Notes: generated by a model not told the origin, from the letters alone. A stretch of DNA of 64,000 nucleotides from Flavivirga rizhaonensis (GCF_004791695.1 NZ_SRSO01000005.1:62001-126000), one strand, 5' to 3'. Shown: positions 27,758-37,368, counted from the stretch's first letter. Translations and numbers: made by a program.

Positions 27758-27843
27758 ATTCCTGCAAAGGCAGGAATCTTTTTAATTGAAACTTAATATT
27801 CTAAAGTGGCCCATTCATCACTTCGACTGCGCTCAGTGTGACA
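27758..27843. repeat. Dispersed repeat with GCGCAGTCGAAGTG core, copy 2 (inverted)
   Basis: It runs from the hairpin ATTCCTGCAAAGGCAGGAAT to CACTTCGACTGCGCTCAGTG. It is the inverse of the copy at 13187-13278. It sits between scoA and scoB, directly at the start of scoB, and may split or attenuate the transcript. Confidence 0.75.
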
Positions 27844-27862
27844 CATAGCAATGACAAATACT

Positions 27863-28564
27863 TTAATCTCTTTGCCTTACAGTTCGTTGTTCAATACGTT
27901 TTTCATAATGAGCTCCTTGAAAAATACGTTGCACAAAAATTCCAGGAATATGAATTTGATTGGGATCTAATGTTCCTAAAGGTACTAACTCTTCAACCTC
28001 AGCAACTGTTATTTTTGCAGCGCCACACATATTAGGGTTAAAGTTCCTAGAGGTCCCTTTAAACATTAAATTTCCCGCAGCATCTCCCTTCCAAGCTTTT
28101 ACAAATGCAAAATCGGCTTTAAAAGCATGCTCCAACACATACATTTTTCCATCAAAATCTCTAGTTTCTTTACCTTCACCTACTTCAGTCCCAAAACCTG
28201 CTGGTGTATAAACCGCTGGGAAGCCGGCTTGAGCAGCGCGACAACGTTCCGCTAAAGTTCCCTGAGGAATAAGTTCTACATCTAATTCGCCTGAAAGCAT
28301 TTGGCGTTCAAACTCATCATTCTCTCCCACATAAGATGAAACCATTTTTTTTATTTGTTTTTTTTGAAGAAGTAAACCCAGTCCGAAATCATCAACACCT
28401 GCATTATTAGAAATACATGTCAACCCTTTAACACCAAGTTTAACCAATTCAGAAATAGCATTTTCTGGAATACCACTAAGTCCAAACCCTCCAAGCATGA
28501 GTGTCATGTTATCCGACATACCTTTTAAGGCATCATGAACATTAGCAACTTTTTTATTAATCAT
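27863..28564 (-). CDS. scoA: 3-oxoacid CoA-transferase subunit A
   Basis: This 233-residue subunit carries the N-terminal [34 protein letters not shown] with the glycine-rich CoA-binding loop, and [22 protein letters not shown] and [31 protein letters not shown] typical of the alpha chain. It acts with ScoB. It is upstream of scoB in the transcript. The 178 bp between its start and the PBP1A stop hold the PBP1A terminator, so sco transcription starts here. Length and motifs are normal. Confidence 0.95.
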   Translation of the reverse strand: MINKKVANVHDALKGMSDNMTLMLGGFGLSGIPENAISELVKLGVKGLTCISNNAGVDDFGLGLLLQKKQIKKMVSSYVGENDEFERQMLSGELDVELIPQGTLAERCRAAQAGFPAVYTPAGFGTEVGEGKETRDFDGKMYVLEHAFKADFAFVKAWKGDAAGNLMFKGTSRNFNPNMCGAAKITVAEVEELVPLGTLDPNQIHIPGIFVQRIFQGAHYEKRIEQRTVRQRD

Positions 28565-28691
28565 TTTTATTAAATTTTTACTGTATAAATTTACGTATAA
28601 TTGAATTATTTTTAAAATAATTACCCAATAAGTTATTTATCAATAAAATTAAACGATTAATATAGAATTTTGTTCGTCGAAAAAACCAACA

Positions 28692-28722
28692 AAAAAACCA
28701 TCCGAAACGAATGGTTTTTTAT
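28692..28722 (-). terminator. Terminator after the PBP1A gene
   Basis: The arms AAAACCAT (28694-28701) and ATGGTTTT (28711-28718) flank a 9-base loop. Read on the minus strand, a run of T follows the stem. It lies 20-50 bp past the PBP1A stop. Confidence 0.7.
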
Positions 28723-28742
28723 TTGTATTAAGAAAGTATCTA

Positions 28743-31076
28743 TTAAAAGCCACCTAAATCATCAGGGATATCATCATTGGTATCATCATCAATAGTCTCT
28801 GAGGCTTTAGAGCAATCTACATTAATAGATAAGTTTGCTGGTTCTTCAAACGGTTCTTTAGAAACATTTAATGTTCCATCTGCATAACAGCTTTTCATAT
28901 ATAAGCCCCAAATAGGTAATGCCATAGAAGCCCCTTGACCATAAGTTATCGATCTAAAATGCGCAAATCTGTCTTCTGCACCAACCCAAACACCAGTAAC
29001 CAAATTAGGCACCATTCCCATAAACCAACCATCACTCTGATTTTGAGTCGTTCCTGTCTTTCCTGCTATTGGGTTTTTAAACTCATATGGATAGCCTGTA
29101 ATGATTTCTTTGTATTCTCTACTAGCTGCATACTTATGTCTTAATCTGGTTCCTGAACCTCCTTGTGTAACGCCTTCCATAAGTTTCACCGCAACATAAG
29201 CGGTTTCTTCGTTTAAAACATCTCGTGTCTCTGGCTTAAACTGATATAAAATAGTGCCATTTTTGTCTTCAATAGTAGTAACCATTACAGGTTTAGTATA
29301 CACCCCTTTGTTTGCAAACGCAGCATACGCTCCCACCATTTCATACACACTTATCTCAGAAACTCCTAAAGCTATGGATGGTACTGCAAGTATTTCAGAT
29401 TCTATTCCCAAGTTTTTTGCTAAATCAACAACTGGTTGCGGGCCAACTTTATCAATTAATCTTGCAGTAATGGTATTTACAGAATTTGCTAAAGCATTTT
29501 TTAAAGTTCGGGTACCTCCATAATCATTCTCTCCTCCAGAATTTTTAGGACACCATTCTTCTGGATTGCCGTGTTTATCTTTTTCTATACAAAAAGGCGT
29601 GTCCGGGAATTCATCGCATGGCGAATAATGCAATTGATCTATTGCAGTTGCATAAACAAAAGGTTTAAATGTAGAGCCTACTTGGCGTTTTCCTTGTTTT
29701 ACCATATCGTACTGAAAATGCCTATAATTCATACCACCTACCCATGCTTTTACATGACCAGTCAAAGGGTCCATAGACATCATACCCGGTTTTAAAAACG
29801 ATTTATAGTATCGCATAGAATCCATAGGTTTCATAATAGTATCTACTTCTGAAGGTTTACCGTCTTCCCATTTAAAAACAGTCATTTTAGTGGGCTTATC
29901 AAATGATGCTTCAATCTCGGCATCAGACTTTCCTGCTTTCTTTAGTACCCTCCATCGTTCACCTTGTCTCATTGAGCGTTTCATTAAGGCTTTAATTTCT
30001 TCTCTATCTAGCTCTAAAAATGGGGCTGTAGGATTCCTTTTAGGTGTATTTTGATTAAAAAACTTAGCTTGCAATCTAGGCATGTGTTGTTGTACCGCAG
30101 CCTCAGCATATCTTTGCATGCGTGAATCTATGGTGGTATAGATTTTTAAACCATCATTGTATAAATTATAATTTGTACCATCTGGTTTCGGATTCTCTTT
30201 AATCCAATCTTTCATGAACCCATCTAAATAGCCTCTAAAATAAGTCGCAATACCATCACGATGTGATTGAGGTGTGTAACGTAAATCCAACTCTGTTTTT
30301 TGAAGTGAATCTTTTACAGTTTCATTAATATAATCGTAGTATTCCAGTTGGTGTAAAACAACATTACGCCTATTTTTAACTCCTACAGGGTTTCTCCTTG
30401 GATTATATAACGAAGAATTTTTAAACATTCCAACCAACATAGCAGACTCCTTCATGTCCAATTCACCAGGCTCTTTATCAAAATAAATTGCTGCCGCACT
30501 ACGAATACCGTCAGCATTGTTACCAAAATCGTAAATATTAAAATATTGTGCTATAATTTCTTCTTTAGTATACTGACGCTCTAAACGAATGGCTATAATC
30601 CATTCTCTAAGCTTTTGAGAAAGCTTTTCTATTATATTAGCTTTTTCTCTTCTATGAAATAATTGTTTTGCTAGTTGTTGAGAAATTGTACTAGCACCAC
30701 CTTTTGTTCCTAAAAAAACAGCTGCTCTTATGGTTCCACGTGCATCAATACCAGAATGATCATGAAAACGAGCATCTTCCGTAGCTATTAATGCATCTAC
30801 TAGATTTTGTGATAACTCATCATAACCTACTGGTGTTCTATTATCATTAAAATAAAATTTACCTAAGGTTTTTCCATCCGAAGAAATAATCTCAGTAGCT
30901 AAATGTGTTTTTGGATTTTCTAGCTGTGTATGGTCTGGCATTTCTCCAAACGCTCCCCAAGAGGCTAGCAAAAACATTAACAATACTATAAGCACACCGC
31001 CTAAAAACAACATCCAAAACCAACGGATGTATTTTGAAAAATCTTGACTTGTTGTTGTTTGCTTTTTTTTTGCCAT
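28743..31076 (-). CDS. mrcA: Class A penicillin-binding protein (PBP1A type)
   Basis: This 777-residue enzyme has a cytoplasmic head, a membrane helix (about 20-45, WFWMLFLGGVLIVLLMFLLAS), a GT51 glycosyltransferase domain (ATEDARFHDHSGIDARGT with the catalytic Glu, GGASTISQQLAKQLF) and a transpeptidase domain with serine in GSTFKPFVYA, SVN in the second motif and KTGTTQN as the third. It builds and cross-links peptidoglycan in the periplasm. The acidic C-terminal tail (DDDTNDDIPDDLGGF) is common in this phylum. It follows gldH on the same strand. Length is normal. Confidence 0.95.
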   Translation of the reverse strand: MAKKKQTTTSQDFSKYIRWFWMLFLGGVLIVLLMFLLASWGAFGEMPDHTQLENPKTHLATEIISSDGKTLGKFYFNDNRTPVGYDELSQNLVDALIATEDARFHDHSGIDARGTIRAAVFLGTKGGASTISQQLAKQLFHRREKANIIEKLSQKLREWIIAIRLERQYTKEEIIAQYFNIYDFGNNADGIRSAAAIYFDKEPGELDMKESAMLVGMFKNSSLYNPRRNPVGVKNRRNVVLHQLEYYDYINETVKDSLQKTELDLRYTPQSHRDGIATYFRGYLDGFMKDWIKENPKPDGTNYNLYNDGLKIYTTIDSRMQRYAEAAVQQHMPRLQAKFFNQNTPKRNPTAPFLELDREEIKALMKRSMRQGERWRVLKKAGKSDAEIEASFDKPTKMTVFKWEDGKPSEVDTIMKPMDSMRYYKSFLKPGMMSMDPLTGHVKAWVGGMNYRHFQYDMVKQGKRQVGSTFKPFVYATAIDQLHYSPCDEFPDTPFCIEKDKHGNPEEWCPKNSGGENDYGGTRTLKNALANSVNTITARLIDKVGPQPVVDLAKNLGIESEILAVPSIALGVSEISVYEMVGAYAAFANKGVYTKPVMVTTIEDKNGTILYQFKPETRDVLNEETAYVAVKLMEGVTQGGSGTRLRHKYAASREYKEIITGYPYEFKNPIAGKTGTTQNQSDGWFMGMVPNLVTGVWVGAEDRFAHFRSITYGQGASMALPIWGLYMKSCYADGTLNVSKEPFEEPANLSINVDCSKASETIDDDTNDDIPDDLGGF

Positions 31077-31146
31077 TAAACTTTATAATATTAATATTTT
31101 ACTAGATACTATTCTGAAAAAAATTCAGGATTATTAGACATTCTAT

Positions 31147-31641
31147 TTATTTGTTTTGAGGTTTTTCAATTCTAAAACCTATATCTGTGATCCCTTCAAG
31201 TTCTATAACACCATTAACCTTGCCATTTTCTCGCATGGCATGCTGTATGTTAACTGTATAGTCTCCTTTTTCTTTAAAAATGACTTGCTCTTTGTACCAA
31301 AGCTTATTTTCTTTAACATCTGTAAGTCCTGTACCTAAGAGTTTTCCGCTGGGATCTGCCATTCTATATTCTAATGTGTCTTTGATGGTTTTCCCATGAG
31401 GGAAACTCATTTCAACAATTAAAAACAAGTTATTATATCTATACGCATTTGTATTTCTTAAGTTAACGAACAAATTATACGCGTTTGTAGAATCTGGAGG
31501 TGTTACTTTAAAACTAATTATAGAGTCTTTATGCCACTTGTTAGGTACCGATTTATAGGTATCGAAAACACGATTAGAATCGCAAGACACAAATACTAAA
31601 GAATACATTAAAAGAAATAAGAATACATTATTTTGCTGCAT
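31147..31641 (-). CDS. gldH: Gliding motility lipoprotein GldH
   Basis: I place the start at 31641 (MQQNNVFLFLL), which gives 164 residues and a clear lipoprotein signal with lipobox VFVSC; a longer frame upstream lies within the ricT gene. The mature part (DSNRVFDTYKSVPNKWHKDSIISFKVTPPDS..) matches GldH, a periplasmic or outer-membrane lipoprotein needed for gliding and for the type IX secretion apparatus in Flavobacterium. It overlaps ricT by 14 bp. Its presence supports the Flavobacteriia assignment. It is followed 70 bp later by the PBP1A gene. Confidence 0.92.
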   Translation of the reverse strand: MQQNNVFLFLLMYSLVFVSCDSNRVFDTYKSVPNKWHKDSIISFKVTPPDSTNAYNLFVNLRNTNAYRYNNLFLIVEMSFPHGKTIKDTLEYRMADPSGKLLGTGLTDVKENKLWYKEQVIFKEKGDYTVNIQHAMRENGKVNGVIELEGITDIGFRIEKPQNK

Positions 31642-32821
31642 TTTTACTGTTTTGAGGTTTTCTTTTCTTTTTATTATTCCTACTGTTTTTATTGTTTCTT
31701 CTCTTATTATTTTTACGTTTATTATTGGACTTTGGACTATCAAAACGCGTTAAACTATCTTGACCCACAACGTTTTCAAACTCAGCCTTAGCATCTTCTA
31801 CCAATTCTGAAGCATATTCTTCAAGGCTTGCTATTTTTTCGTTTTTCTTGTTTAAATCAATAATTTCATTGGCTTGAGTAGTTGTTATTTTGTGCCAATG
31901 ATTCCATTCTCCTTCATAGGCATACCACATGTGTCCTTTAAAAATATCTGTTTTTTGACATACCGCAGTACCTTTTTCAGTATGTATTTTTGTATCTGTT
32001 TTAGGAAAGTTTTTTAAAGCATCTAGATACGTGTCTAACTCATAGTTTAAACAGCATTTTAATTTACCACATTGTCCTGCTAATTTTTGAGGGTTTAATG
32101 ATAATTGTTGGTATCTCGCTGCCGATGTGCTTACTGATCGGAAATCTGTTAACCAAGTCGAGCAGCATAATTCACGACCACAAGACCCAATACCACCAAG
32201 TCTTGAAGCTTCTTGACGAAACCCTACTTGTTTCATTTCTATCCGCGTTCTAAACTCGCGAGCAAACACTTTTATAAGCTCTCTAAAATCAACACGTTCT
32301 TCGGCTGTATAATAAAAAGTGGCTTTACTGGCATCACCTTGAAATTCAATGTCGGAAATTTTCATTTGCAATTTCAAATCGATTGCAAACTGACGCGCCC
32401 TTACCTTCATAGGTTCTTCCTTATCACGTGCAGACGACCAAATATCAATATCTTTTTGACTTGCTTTTCGGTAAACTTTTAATGCTTCTTCTTCATTATC
32501 AGATATGTTTTTACGCTTCATTTGAACACGTACTAACTCCCCTGTAAGAGTAACCATACCAATGTCATGCCCAGCTTTTGCTTGTGTAGCTACAATATCT
32601 CCAATGCTTAATGTTAAGTTTTCAGCATTCTTATAATATTCTTTTCTTCCATTTTTATAACGTACCTCAACCCAGTTGTATGGTTTTTCTCCATTAGGTA
32701 ATGACATATTTGCTAACCAATCAAAGACCGTTAATTTATTGCAACTGTCTGTACCACAAGTACCATTATTTTTGCAGCCTTTAGGTTGACCGTCTTTAGT
32801 TGAGCAGCTTGAGCAAGCCAT
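31628..32821 (-). CDS. ricT: RicT-like PSP1-domain protein
   Basis: This 397-residue protein has a cysteine-rich start (MACSSCSTKDGQPKGC.. CGTDSCNK), then the PSP1 domain (about 40-300) with GSCGRELCCSTWLTDF and GQCGKLKCCLNYELD. In Bacillus RicT forms an iron-sulfur complex with other Ric proteins and affects RNA processing. The PSP1 cysteines are intact. The C-terminal tail is a basic K/N/R stretch (NNKRKNNKRRNNKNS), which is AT-rich in DNA and may bind nucleic acid. It is operonic with gldH, overlapping by 14 bp. The link to gliding is not explained. Confidence 0.9.
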   Translation of the reverse strand: MACSSCSTKDGQPKGCKNNGTCGTDSCNKLTVFDWLANMSLPNGEKPYNWVEVRYKNGRKEYYKNAENLTLSIGDIVATQAKAGHDIGMVTLTGELVRVQMKRKNISDNEEEALKVYRKASQKDIDIWSSARDKEEPMKVRARQFAIDLKLQMKISDIEFQGDASKATFYYTAEERVDFRELIKVFAREFRTRIEMKQVGFRQEASRLGGIGSCGRELCCSTWLTDFRSVSTSAARYQQLSLNPQKLAGQCGKLKCCLNYELDTYLDALKNFPKTDTKIHTEKGTAVCQKTDIFKGHMWYAYEGEWNHWHKITTTQANEIIDLNKKNEKIASLEEYASELVEDAKAEFENVVGQDSLTRFDSPKSNNKRKNNKRRNNKNSRNNKKKRKPQNSKNAAK

Positions 32822-32936
32822 ATACTTTATATATTGAATTCGCTAATAATTAAATTATTACGAATGAAGATTAATAATTCTTTTTGAAATGTAAAGATAT
32901 GATTATTATGTTGACTTTAAAAAGCCAAAAAATTAT

Positions 32937-33167
32937 TTAAATATTCTTAACACTAATTATATTTACAGGACAGGCTTTAGAAGCTTTTTCACAGGCATCA
33001 AAAATAATATCATCATTAGATTTTACGGTAAAAAACCCTTTTTTATCTTTTGAATGTAAAAGAATCGATTTACCATCTTTTTTTGACATTTGAAATTGAT
33101 TTGGAGCCAACTCTACACAATAATTACAACCAATACACTTGTTTCTTTGTAAGGTAATAACAACCAT
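32937..33167 (-). CDS. Ferredoxin-like [4Fe-4S] protein
   Basis: This 76-residue protein carries the ligand motif CIGCNYC near the N-terminus and ACP near the C-terminus (ASKACPVNIISV), a single-cluster ferredoxin layout. It overlaps the U32 gene by one base. Known work on E. coli links a ferredoxin (YfhL) and U32 proteins to RNA hydroxylation, so it could supply electrons to the adjacent U32 enzyme; this is inference from position and family. It starts near a gap before ricT. Confidence 0.88.
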   Translation of the reverse strand: MVVITLQRNKCIGCNYCVELAPNQFQMSKKDGKSILLHSKDKKGFFTVKSNDDIIFDACEKASKACPVNIISVKNI

Positions 33168-34411
33168 TAAACCTCTACTTTATTTTCAACAATTTTATAT
33201 AATTTATCCGAAGGTCTTATTCTAAACTCTAGTGGTATTGTTATTGTATCTCCTTTAGAACCTGTTAGTAATTTCTCGTCATTTACCAACATCTCATTGA
33301 CCTCCATCTCTTTTGCTCCTGTTGTTGGCCCGGTTACTAAAATAGTGTCTCCTATAGAAACATCGTAAGCATCAATTTTAAACTCACCTATTTTAGCTTT
33401 GGTATAAAAGTGTACGCCTTTACCAATATATACCTTTTTTTGAGTAGCATGAGACCCAGAACCGTTACTCCATTCTCCTAGTTTTTGTCCTAAATAATAC
33501 CCATTCCAAAACCCTCGGTTATAAACCTTTTCTAACTCTTGCATCCATGAAACAATCTTTTCTTTATCATAAGTTTTATTCTCAAGACTATCAATAGCAT
33601 CTCTATAACATTTTATAACGCTGGCTACATATTCAGGAGCTCGACCTCGTCCTTCAATTTTCAATACTTTAATACCAGATTCAGCTACCTGATCTAAAAT
33701 ATCTATGGTACATAAGTCTTTAGGAGACATGATATATTCATTATCTAATTCCATTTCGAAACCAGTTTCCTGATCGATAACCGTGTATTTTTTTCTACAA
33801 TTTTGTTTGCAAGCCCCTCTGTTTGCTGATGAGTTTTGAGAATGCAAACTCATATAACATTTCCCCGAAACAGCCATACAAAGTGCGCCATGCCCAAACA
33901 CCTCAATTTCAACCAGATTCCCAGAAGGTCCCTTGATTTGTTCTTTTTCAATGGCTTCAGTGATTTTTTTTATCTGACGTAAGCTCAATTCTCTACTTAA
34001 CACCATCGTATCTGCAAACATCGCATAAAACTTAACCGTTTCTATATTGGTAATGTTAATTTGTGTTGAAATATGCACTTCCAAACCGAGCGCTCTCGCA
34101 CAGGCTATTACTGCTTGGTCCATAGCTATTACAGCAGTAATATTAGCTTCTTTTGCTTTTCTTACAAGTGTTTTTACTATGGATAGATCATGATCGTAAA
34201 TGATGGTATTTAAGGTTAAATACGTTCTTACATGTTTTGCTTTGCAACGTTTTGAAATTTCAGGTAAATCATCTAAAGTGAAGTTTATAGATGCCCTTGC
34301 TCTCATATTTAACTGCTCGACACCAAAATATACAGAGTCTGCTCCGTTATCTAGGGCAGCCTGAAGCGACTCAAAGTTTCCTGCAGGAGCCATTAATTCT
34401 ATTTGCTGCAT
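33167..34411 (-). CDS. Peptidase-U32-family protein, likely tRNA/rRNA hydroxylation enzyme (TrhP/YegQ type)
   Basis: This 414-residue protein begins MQQIELMAPAGNFESLQAALDNGADSVYFG and has the conserved cysteines GALCMAVSGKCYMS and RGACKQNCRKKY that bind an iron-sulfur cluster. U32 proteins are named peptidases, but E. coli TrhP (YegQ) and RlhA act on RNA. TrhP makes 5-hydroxyuridine at tRNA position 34. It is 2 bp after trhO (an O2-dependent enzyme making the same base) and one base before the ferredoxin gene, strongly suggesting a shared RNA role. RlhA-type substrate specificity cannot be excluded. Confidence 0.85.
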   Translation of the reverse strand: MQQIELMAPAGNFESLQAALDNGADSVYFGVEQLNMRARASINFTLDDLPEISKRCKAKHVRTYLTLNTIIYDHDLSIVKTLVRKAKEANITAVIAMDQAVIACARALGLEVHISTQINITNIETVKFYAMFADTMVLSRELSLRQIKKITEAIEKEQIKGPSGNLVEIEVFGHGALCMAVSGKCYMSLHSQNSSANRGACKQNCRKKYTVIDQETGFEMELDNEYIMSPKDLCTIDILDQVAESGIKVLKIEGRGRAPEYVASVIKCYRDAIDSLENKTYDKEKIVSWMQELEKVYNRGFWNGYYLGQKLGEWSNGSGSHATQKKVYIGKGVHFYTKAKIGEFKIDAYDVSIGDTILVTGPTTGAKEMEVNEMLVNDEKLLTGSKGDTITIPLEFRIRPSDKLYKIVENKVEV

Positions 34412-34412
34412 C

Positions 34413-35441
34413 TTATTTAAATTTTAAAGCTTTAGACCTTCCTTTTTTGAAAATATCATTACTATTTCCTTGCCCTTTACGCAATTCTTTTTGCGCTTCG
34501 TAAGGCAACCTATTTATTTCCATACACTCATTAGAACAGCAGTTTTCCATCGCTTCTTTGCAAGTATCACATTGAATAAATAGTAAGTGACAAGCGGCAT
34601 TAGCACAATTGGTATGTACATCAAACGGATTTCCACATTGATGACAATTAGCTATAACATCATCACTAATACGCTCTGCTCTTCGGTCATCAAAAACAAA
34701 ATTTTGACCTAAAAATTTATTCTCTAGGTTATCTTCTTTTACTTGTCTTGTATATTCAATAATTCCCCCTTCTAATTGATATACATTTTTAAATCCTTTA
34801 TGCTTAAAATAAGCACTTGCTTTTTCGCAACGAATCCCTCCTGTACAATACATAACAAGGTTTTTATCTTCCTTATGCGTTTTTAAATCGTCTTCAATAA
34901 TATCTAAAGATTCTCTAAAAGTATCTACATCTGGCGTCATGGCATTTTTAAAATGTCCTATCTCACTTTCGTAGTGGTTACGCATATCTACCAAAACTGT
35001 TTTTTCATCTTCTATAAGATTATTAAACTGTTCTGCCCCTACATGAACACCTTTATTGGTGACATCGAACGTATCATCATTTAAACCGTCGGCAACAATT
35101 TTGTTGCGCACCTTTACTTTTAGCTTTAAAAACGATTTATTGTCTTGTCCTACCGCTATATTTAATCGGATATCCTTCAAAAAAGTAATCGTGTCTAAAT
35201 GTGTTTTAAATTCGTTAAAGCGGTCTGCTGGTAATGATAATTGACCATTAATACCTTCGTGAGCGACATAGATTCTGCCAAGAACATCTAATGCGTTCCA
35301 AGTAATAAACAAATGATCTCTAAAAACTTGTGGGTTGCCAATTTTGGCATATTGGTAGAAAGAAAGTGTTAATCGATTTTTTCCTGCTTTATCGATTAAT
35401 TCTGCTCTTTCTTTTGCGCTTAATTTATTGTACAGTTGCAT
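34413..35441 (-). CDS. trhO: tRNA U34 hydroxylase, rhodanese family
   Basis: This 342-residue protein has an N-terminal alpha-beta domain, a rhodanese domain at about 130-230 with the catalytic cysteine in VMYCTGGIRCEKAS, and a C-terminal zinc-like cysteine region (CHQCGNPFDVHTNCANAACHLLFIQCDTCK). TrhO (YceA) hydroxylates uridine 34 of tRNA in an oxygen-dependent way. It heads the operon with the U32 and ferredoxin genes. The length is normal. The C-terminal cysteine region is typical of the family. Having both this and a TrhP-like gene in one operon is unusual. Confidence 0.92.
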   Translation of the reverse strand: MQLYNKLSAKERAELIDKAGKNRLTLSFYQYAKIGNPQVFRDHLFITWNALDVLGRIYVAHEGINGQLSLPADRFNEFKTHLDTITFLKDIRLNIAVGQDNKSFLKLKVKVRNKIVADGLNDDTFDVTNKGVHVGAEQFNNLIEDEKTVLVDMRNHYESEIGHFKNAMTPDVDTFRESLDIIEDDLKTHKEDKNLVMYCTGGIRCEKASAYFKHKGFKNVYQLEGGIIEYTRQVKEDNLENKFLGQNFVFDDRRAERISDDVIANCHQCGNPFDVHTNCANAACHLLFIQCDTCKEAMENCCSNECMEINRLPYEAQKELRKGQGNSNDIFKKGRSKALKFK

Positions 35442-35870
35442 GCTATACTAATTTATAAGGTTAAAGAATTCCCATCCTAACCTTCCCAAAGGGAAGAAAA
35501 ATGAAACTTAAGCGCAAAAGTACAATTTTATACAGAAGTGAGAAAGTAAATTCCCAATGGCAGGTTTTATGGCATTTATATCTAAAAAACCTTCTCTTAT
35601 AACTACCATAAGCACACAAAAATTGATAGATGTAATAACTAATAAAAGAGTTAGATACGAATTACACTAATTTACACGAATCTATTGTCTTATCGTATCG
35701 AAACTAAACAATAAAACAACACAGGCTCAAACCTTGTCAACGAACAGGCATATTTTCTTTATAAATATGTAAACATGGTAACCGCAGGCAAGAAGGTTCT
35801 ACTTATTTGAGATGTCAATTTTAAGATTCCGCTTTTTCAGCGGAATTAGTTCAACTTACAAGTTTCACTA

Positions 35871-35905
35871 ATAAAAAAAAACACTTTATGTTTAACAAAG
35901 TGCTT
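35871..35905 (-). terminator. Terminator of the 30-residue ORF
   Basis: The arms CACTTT (35882-35887) and AAAGTG (35897-35902) flank a 9-base loop. On the minus strand a T run follows. It supports transcription of the small ORF at 35967. Confidence 0.55.
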
Positions 35906-35966
35906 TTTCTTGACTAATCCGTGGTTAAAATATTAATTTATTTTTTCTAACTAATATACCACGGTT

Positions 35967-36059
35967 TTAGCCACCATCGGCTTTACAGTTACTATTTACA
36001 ATAACGGTAACTGAAACACCCAATGCGTTTATTAAAATTGTTTGTTTGAAAAATTTCAT
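35967..36059 (-). CDS. Possible 30-residue membrane or secreted peptide
   Basis: This minus-strand ORF of 30 codons starts MKFFKQTILINALGVSV and ends NSNCKADGG before a stop. A basic start, a hydrophobic core and a single cysteine near the end resemble a short signal- or lipoprotein-type peptide. Its terminator-like hairpin 60-100 bp downstream supports a real transcript. I do not recognise a family. Shortness makes the call uncertain; it could also be an accidental ORF. Confidence 0.4.
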   Translation of the reverse strand: MKFFKQTILINALGVSVTVIVNSNCKADGG

Positions 36060-36260
36060 TTAATTCTTTTTCATAGCAAAATTTCCCACTTTACTAAATA
36101 GATGTAAAATGTTCAAAAAGGTTGCGTTGTGTTACGAATCTTTATTTTTTTAAATTAATAATCGATCTTTTTATTTCTAAATTTATGTTGAAAACTATTA
36201 TTGTATCATCATAAAAGATGTAGTATTTTAGCAAGCATAATCAGAGAAAAAAAATTATAA

Positions 36261-37259
36261 ATGAGCAGCGAAAAAGAAGCCAAATTAAAAGCACTTAAAC
36301 TTACATTAGATAAATTAGATAAAGCTTACGGAAAGGGAACAGTAATGAAAATGAGCGATGCGGCTGTACAGGATGTAGAAGCTATTTCATCAGGCTCTTT
36401 AGGTTTAGATATTGCTTTAGGCGTTGGAGGGTATCCACGCGGACGTGTTATAGAAATTTATGGCCCGGAATCTTCTGGTAAAACCACATTGACTTTACAT
36501 GCTATCGCAGAAGCTCAAAAAGCAGGTGGTATTGCTGCCTTTATAGATGCTGAGCATGCCTTTGACAGATTTTATGCTGAAAAACTTGGAGTAGACATTG
36601 AGAACTTAATTATATCACAGCCAGATAATGGTGAACAAGCCTTAGAGATTACCGATAATTTAATTCGCTCAGGAGCTATTGATATTGTGGTAATCGACTC
36701 TGTGGCTGCATTAACACCTAAAAGTGAAATAGAAGGTGAAATGGGAGACTCTAAGATGGGCTTACATGCTCGCTTAATGTCTCAAGCTTTAAGAAAGCTT
36801 ACAGCATCTATTAGTAAAACCAATTGTACTGTTATATTCATTAACCAATTACGTGAAAAAATTGGTGTTATGTTTGGCAACCCAGAAACAACTACAGGTG
36901 GTAATGCCTTAAAATTCTATGCCTCTGTTAGATTGGATATTAGACGTTCAACTCAAATTAAAGAAACCGATGGAAGTGTTGCTGGTAATAAAACCCGAGT
37001 AAAAGTGGTTAAAAATAAAGTAGCACCTCCTTTCAAAATGGCAGAATTTGATATTATGTATGGCGAAGGTGTCTCTAAAGTTGGTGAAGTATTAGACCTT
37101 GCTGTAGAGCTTGAAATTGTAAAGAAAAGCGGTTCTTGGTTTAGCTATGAAGACACTAAGCTAGGGCAAGGGAGGGATGCTGTGAAAGCACTCATTAAAG
37201 ATAACCCCGAACTCATGGACGAACTCGAAGGAAAAGTTAGAAAATTAGTAACAGAATAG
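36261..37259 (+). CDS. recA: Recombinase A
   Basis: This 332-residue protein coats single-stranded DNA, promotes strand exchange in repair and triggers the SOS response. The Walker A is GPESSGKT, with [57 protein letters not shown] as the family signature. Length is standard and the C-terminus is shorter than in enteric bacteria. A strong terminator follows at 37264, so it is a single-gene unit. No LexA-type box could be identified in front of the start, and the SOS control in this phylum is not uniform. Confidence 0.98.
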   Translation: MSSEKEAKLKALKLTLDKLDKAYGKGTVMKMSDAAVQDVEAISSGSLGLDIALGVGGYPRGRVIEIYGPESSGKTTLTLHAIAEAQKAGGIAAFIDAEHAFDRFYAEKLGVDIENLIISQPDNGEQALEITDNLIRSGAIDIVVIDSVAALTPKSEIEGEMGDSKMGLHARLMSQALRKLTASISKTNCTVIFINQLREKIGVMFGNPETTTGGNALKFYASVRLDIRRSTQIKETDGSVAGNKTRVKVVKNKVAPPFKMAEFDIMYGEGVSKVGEVLDLAVELEIVKKSGSWFSYEDTKLGQGRDAVKALIKDNPELMDELEGKVRKLVTE

Positions 37260-37263
37260 TTAA

Positions 37264-37292
37264 AAAAATCCCGTTAATTCGGGATTTTTTAT
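37264..37292 (+). terminator. Terminator after recA
   Basis: The arms AAAAATCCCG (37264-37273) and CGGGATTTTT (37280-37289) flank a 6-base loop and are followed by a T-rich tract. It begins five bases after the recA stop. Confidence 0.85.
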
Positions 37293-37368
37293 TTTTATAC
37301 GCAACCTTTTTATTCATTGTGCATCTACATAGTGCGAACATGTATAATACCCTAAATTTTTTATTGCT

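Larger units (their letters stand above)
35442..36260. other. Long gene-poor gap with one small ORF and hairpins
   Basis: This 819 bp gap lies between divergently read trhO and recA. Beyond a 30-codon ORF at 35967-36059 and its terminator at 35871-35905, it has a strong hairpin TTCCGC..GCGGAA around 35826-35845. The part 35442-35820 shows nothing that I can name, and the part 36060-36260 is AT-rich with the recA promoter presumably inside. Confidence 0.6.

Noticed and set aside
27143..28211. Plus-strand ORFs across scoA and scoB
   Set aside because: They are antisense shadows of well-conserved genes and have no independent support.
31147..31743. Long form of the GldH reading frame starting at 31743
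   Set aside because: The first 34 residues lie inside the ricT coding region and lack a signal. The ATG at 31641 gives the lipoprotein signal expected for GldH.
35442..36260. CRISPR or tandem repeat array in the long gap
   Set aside because: No regularly spaced repeats exist there or elsewhere in the window. The hairpins are single.
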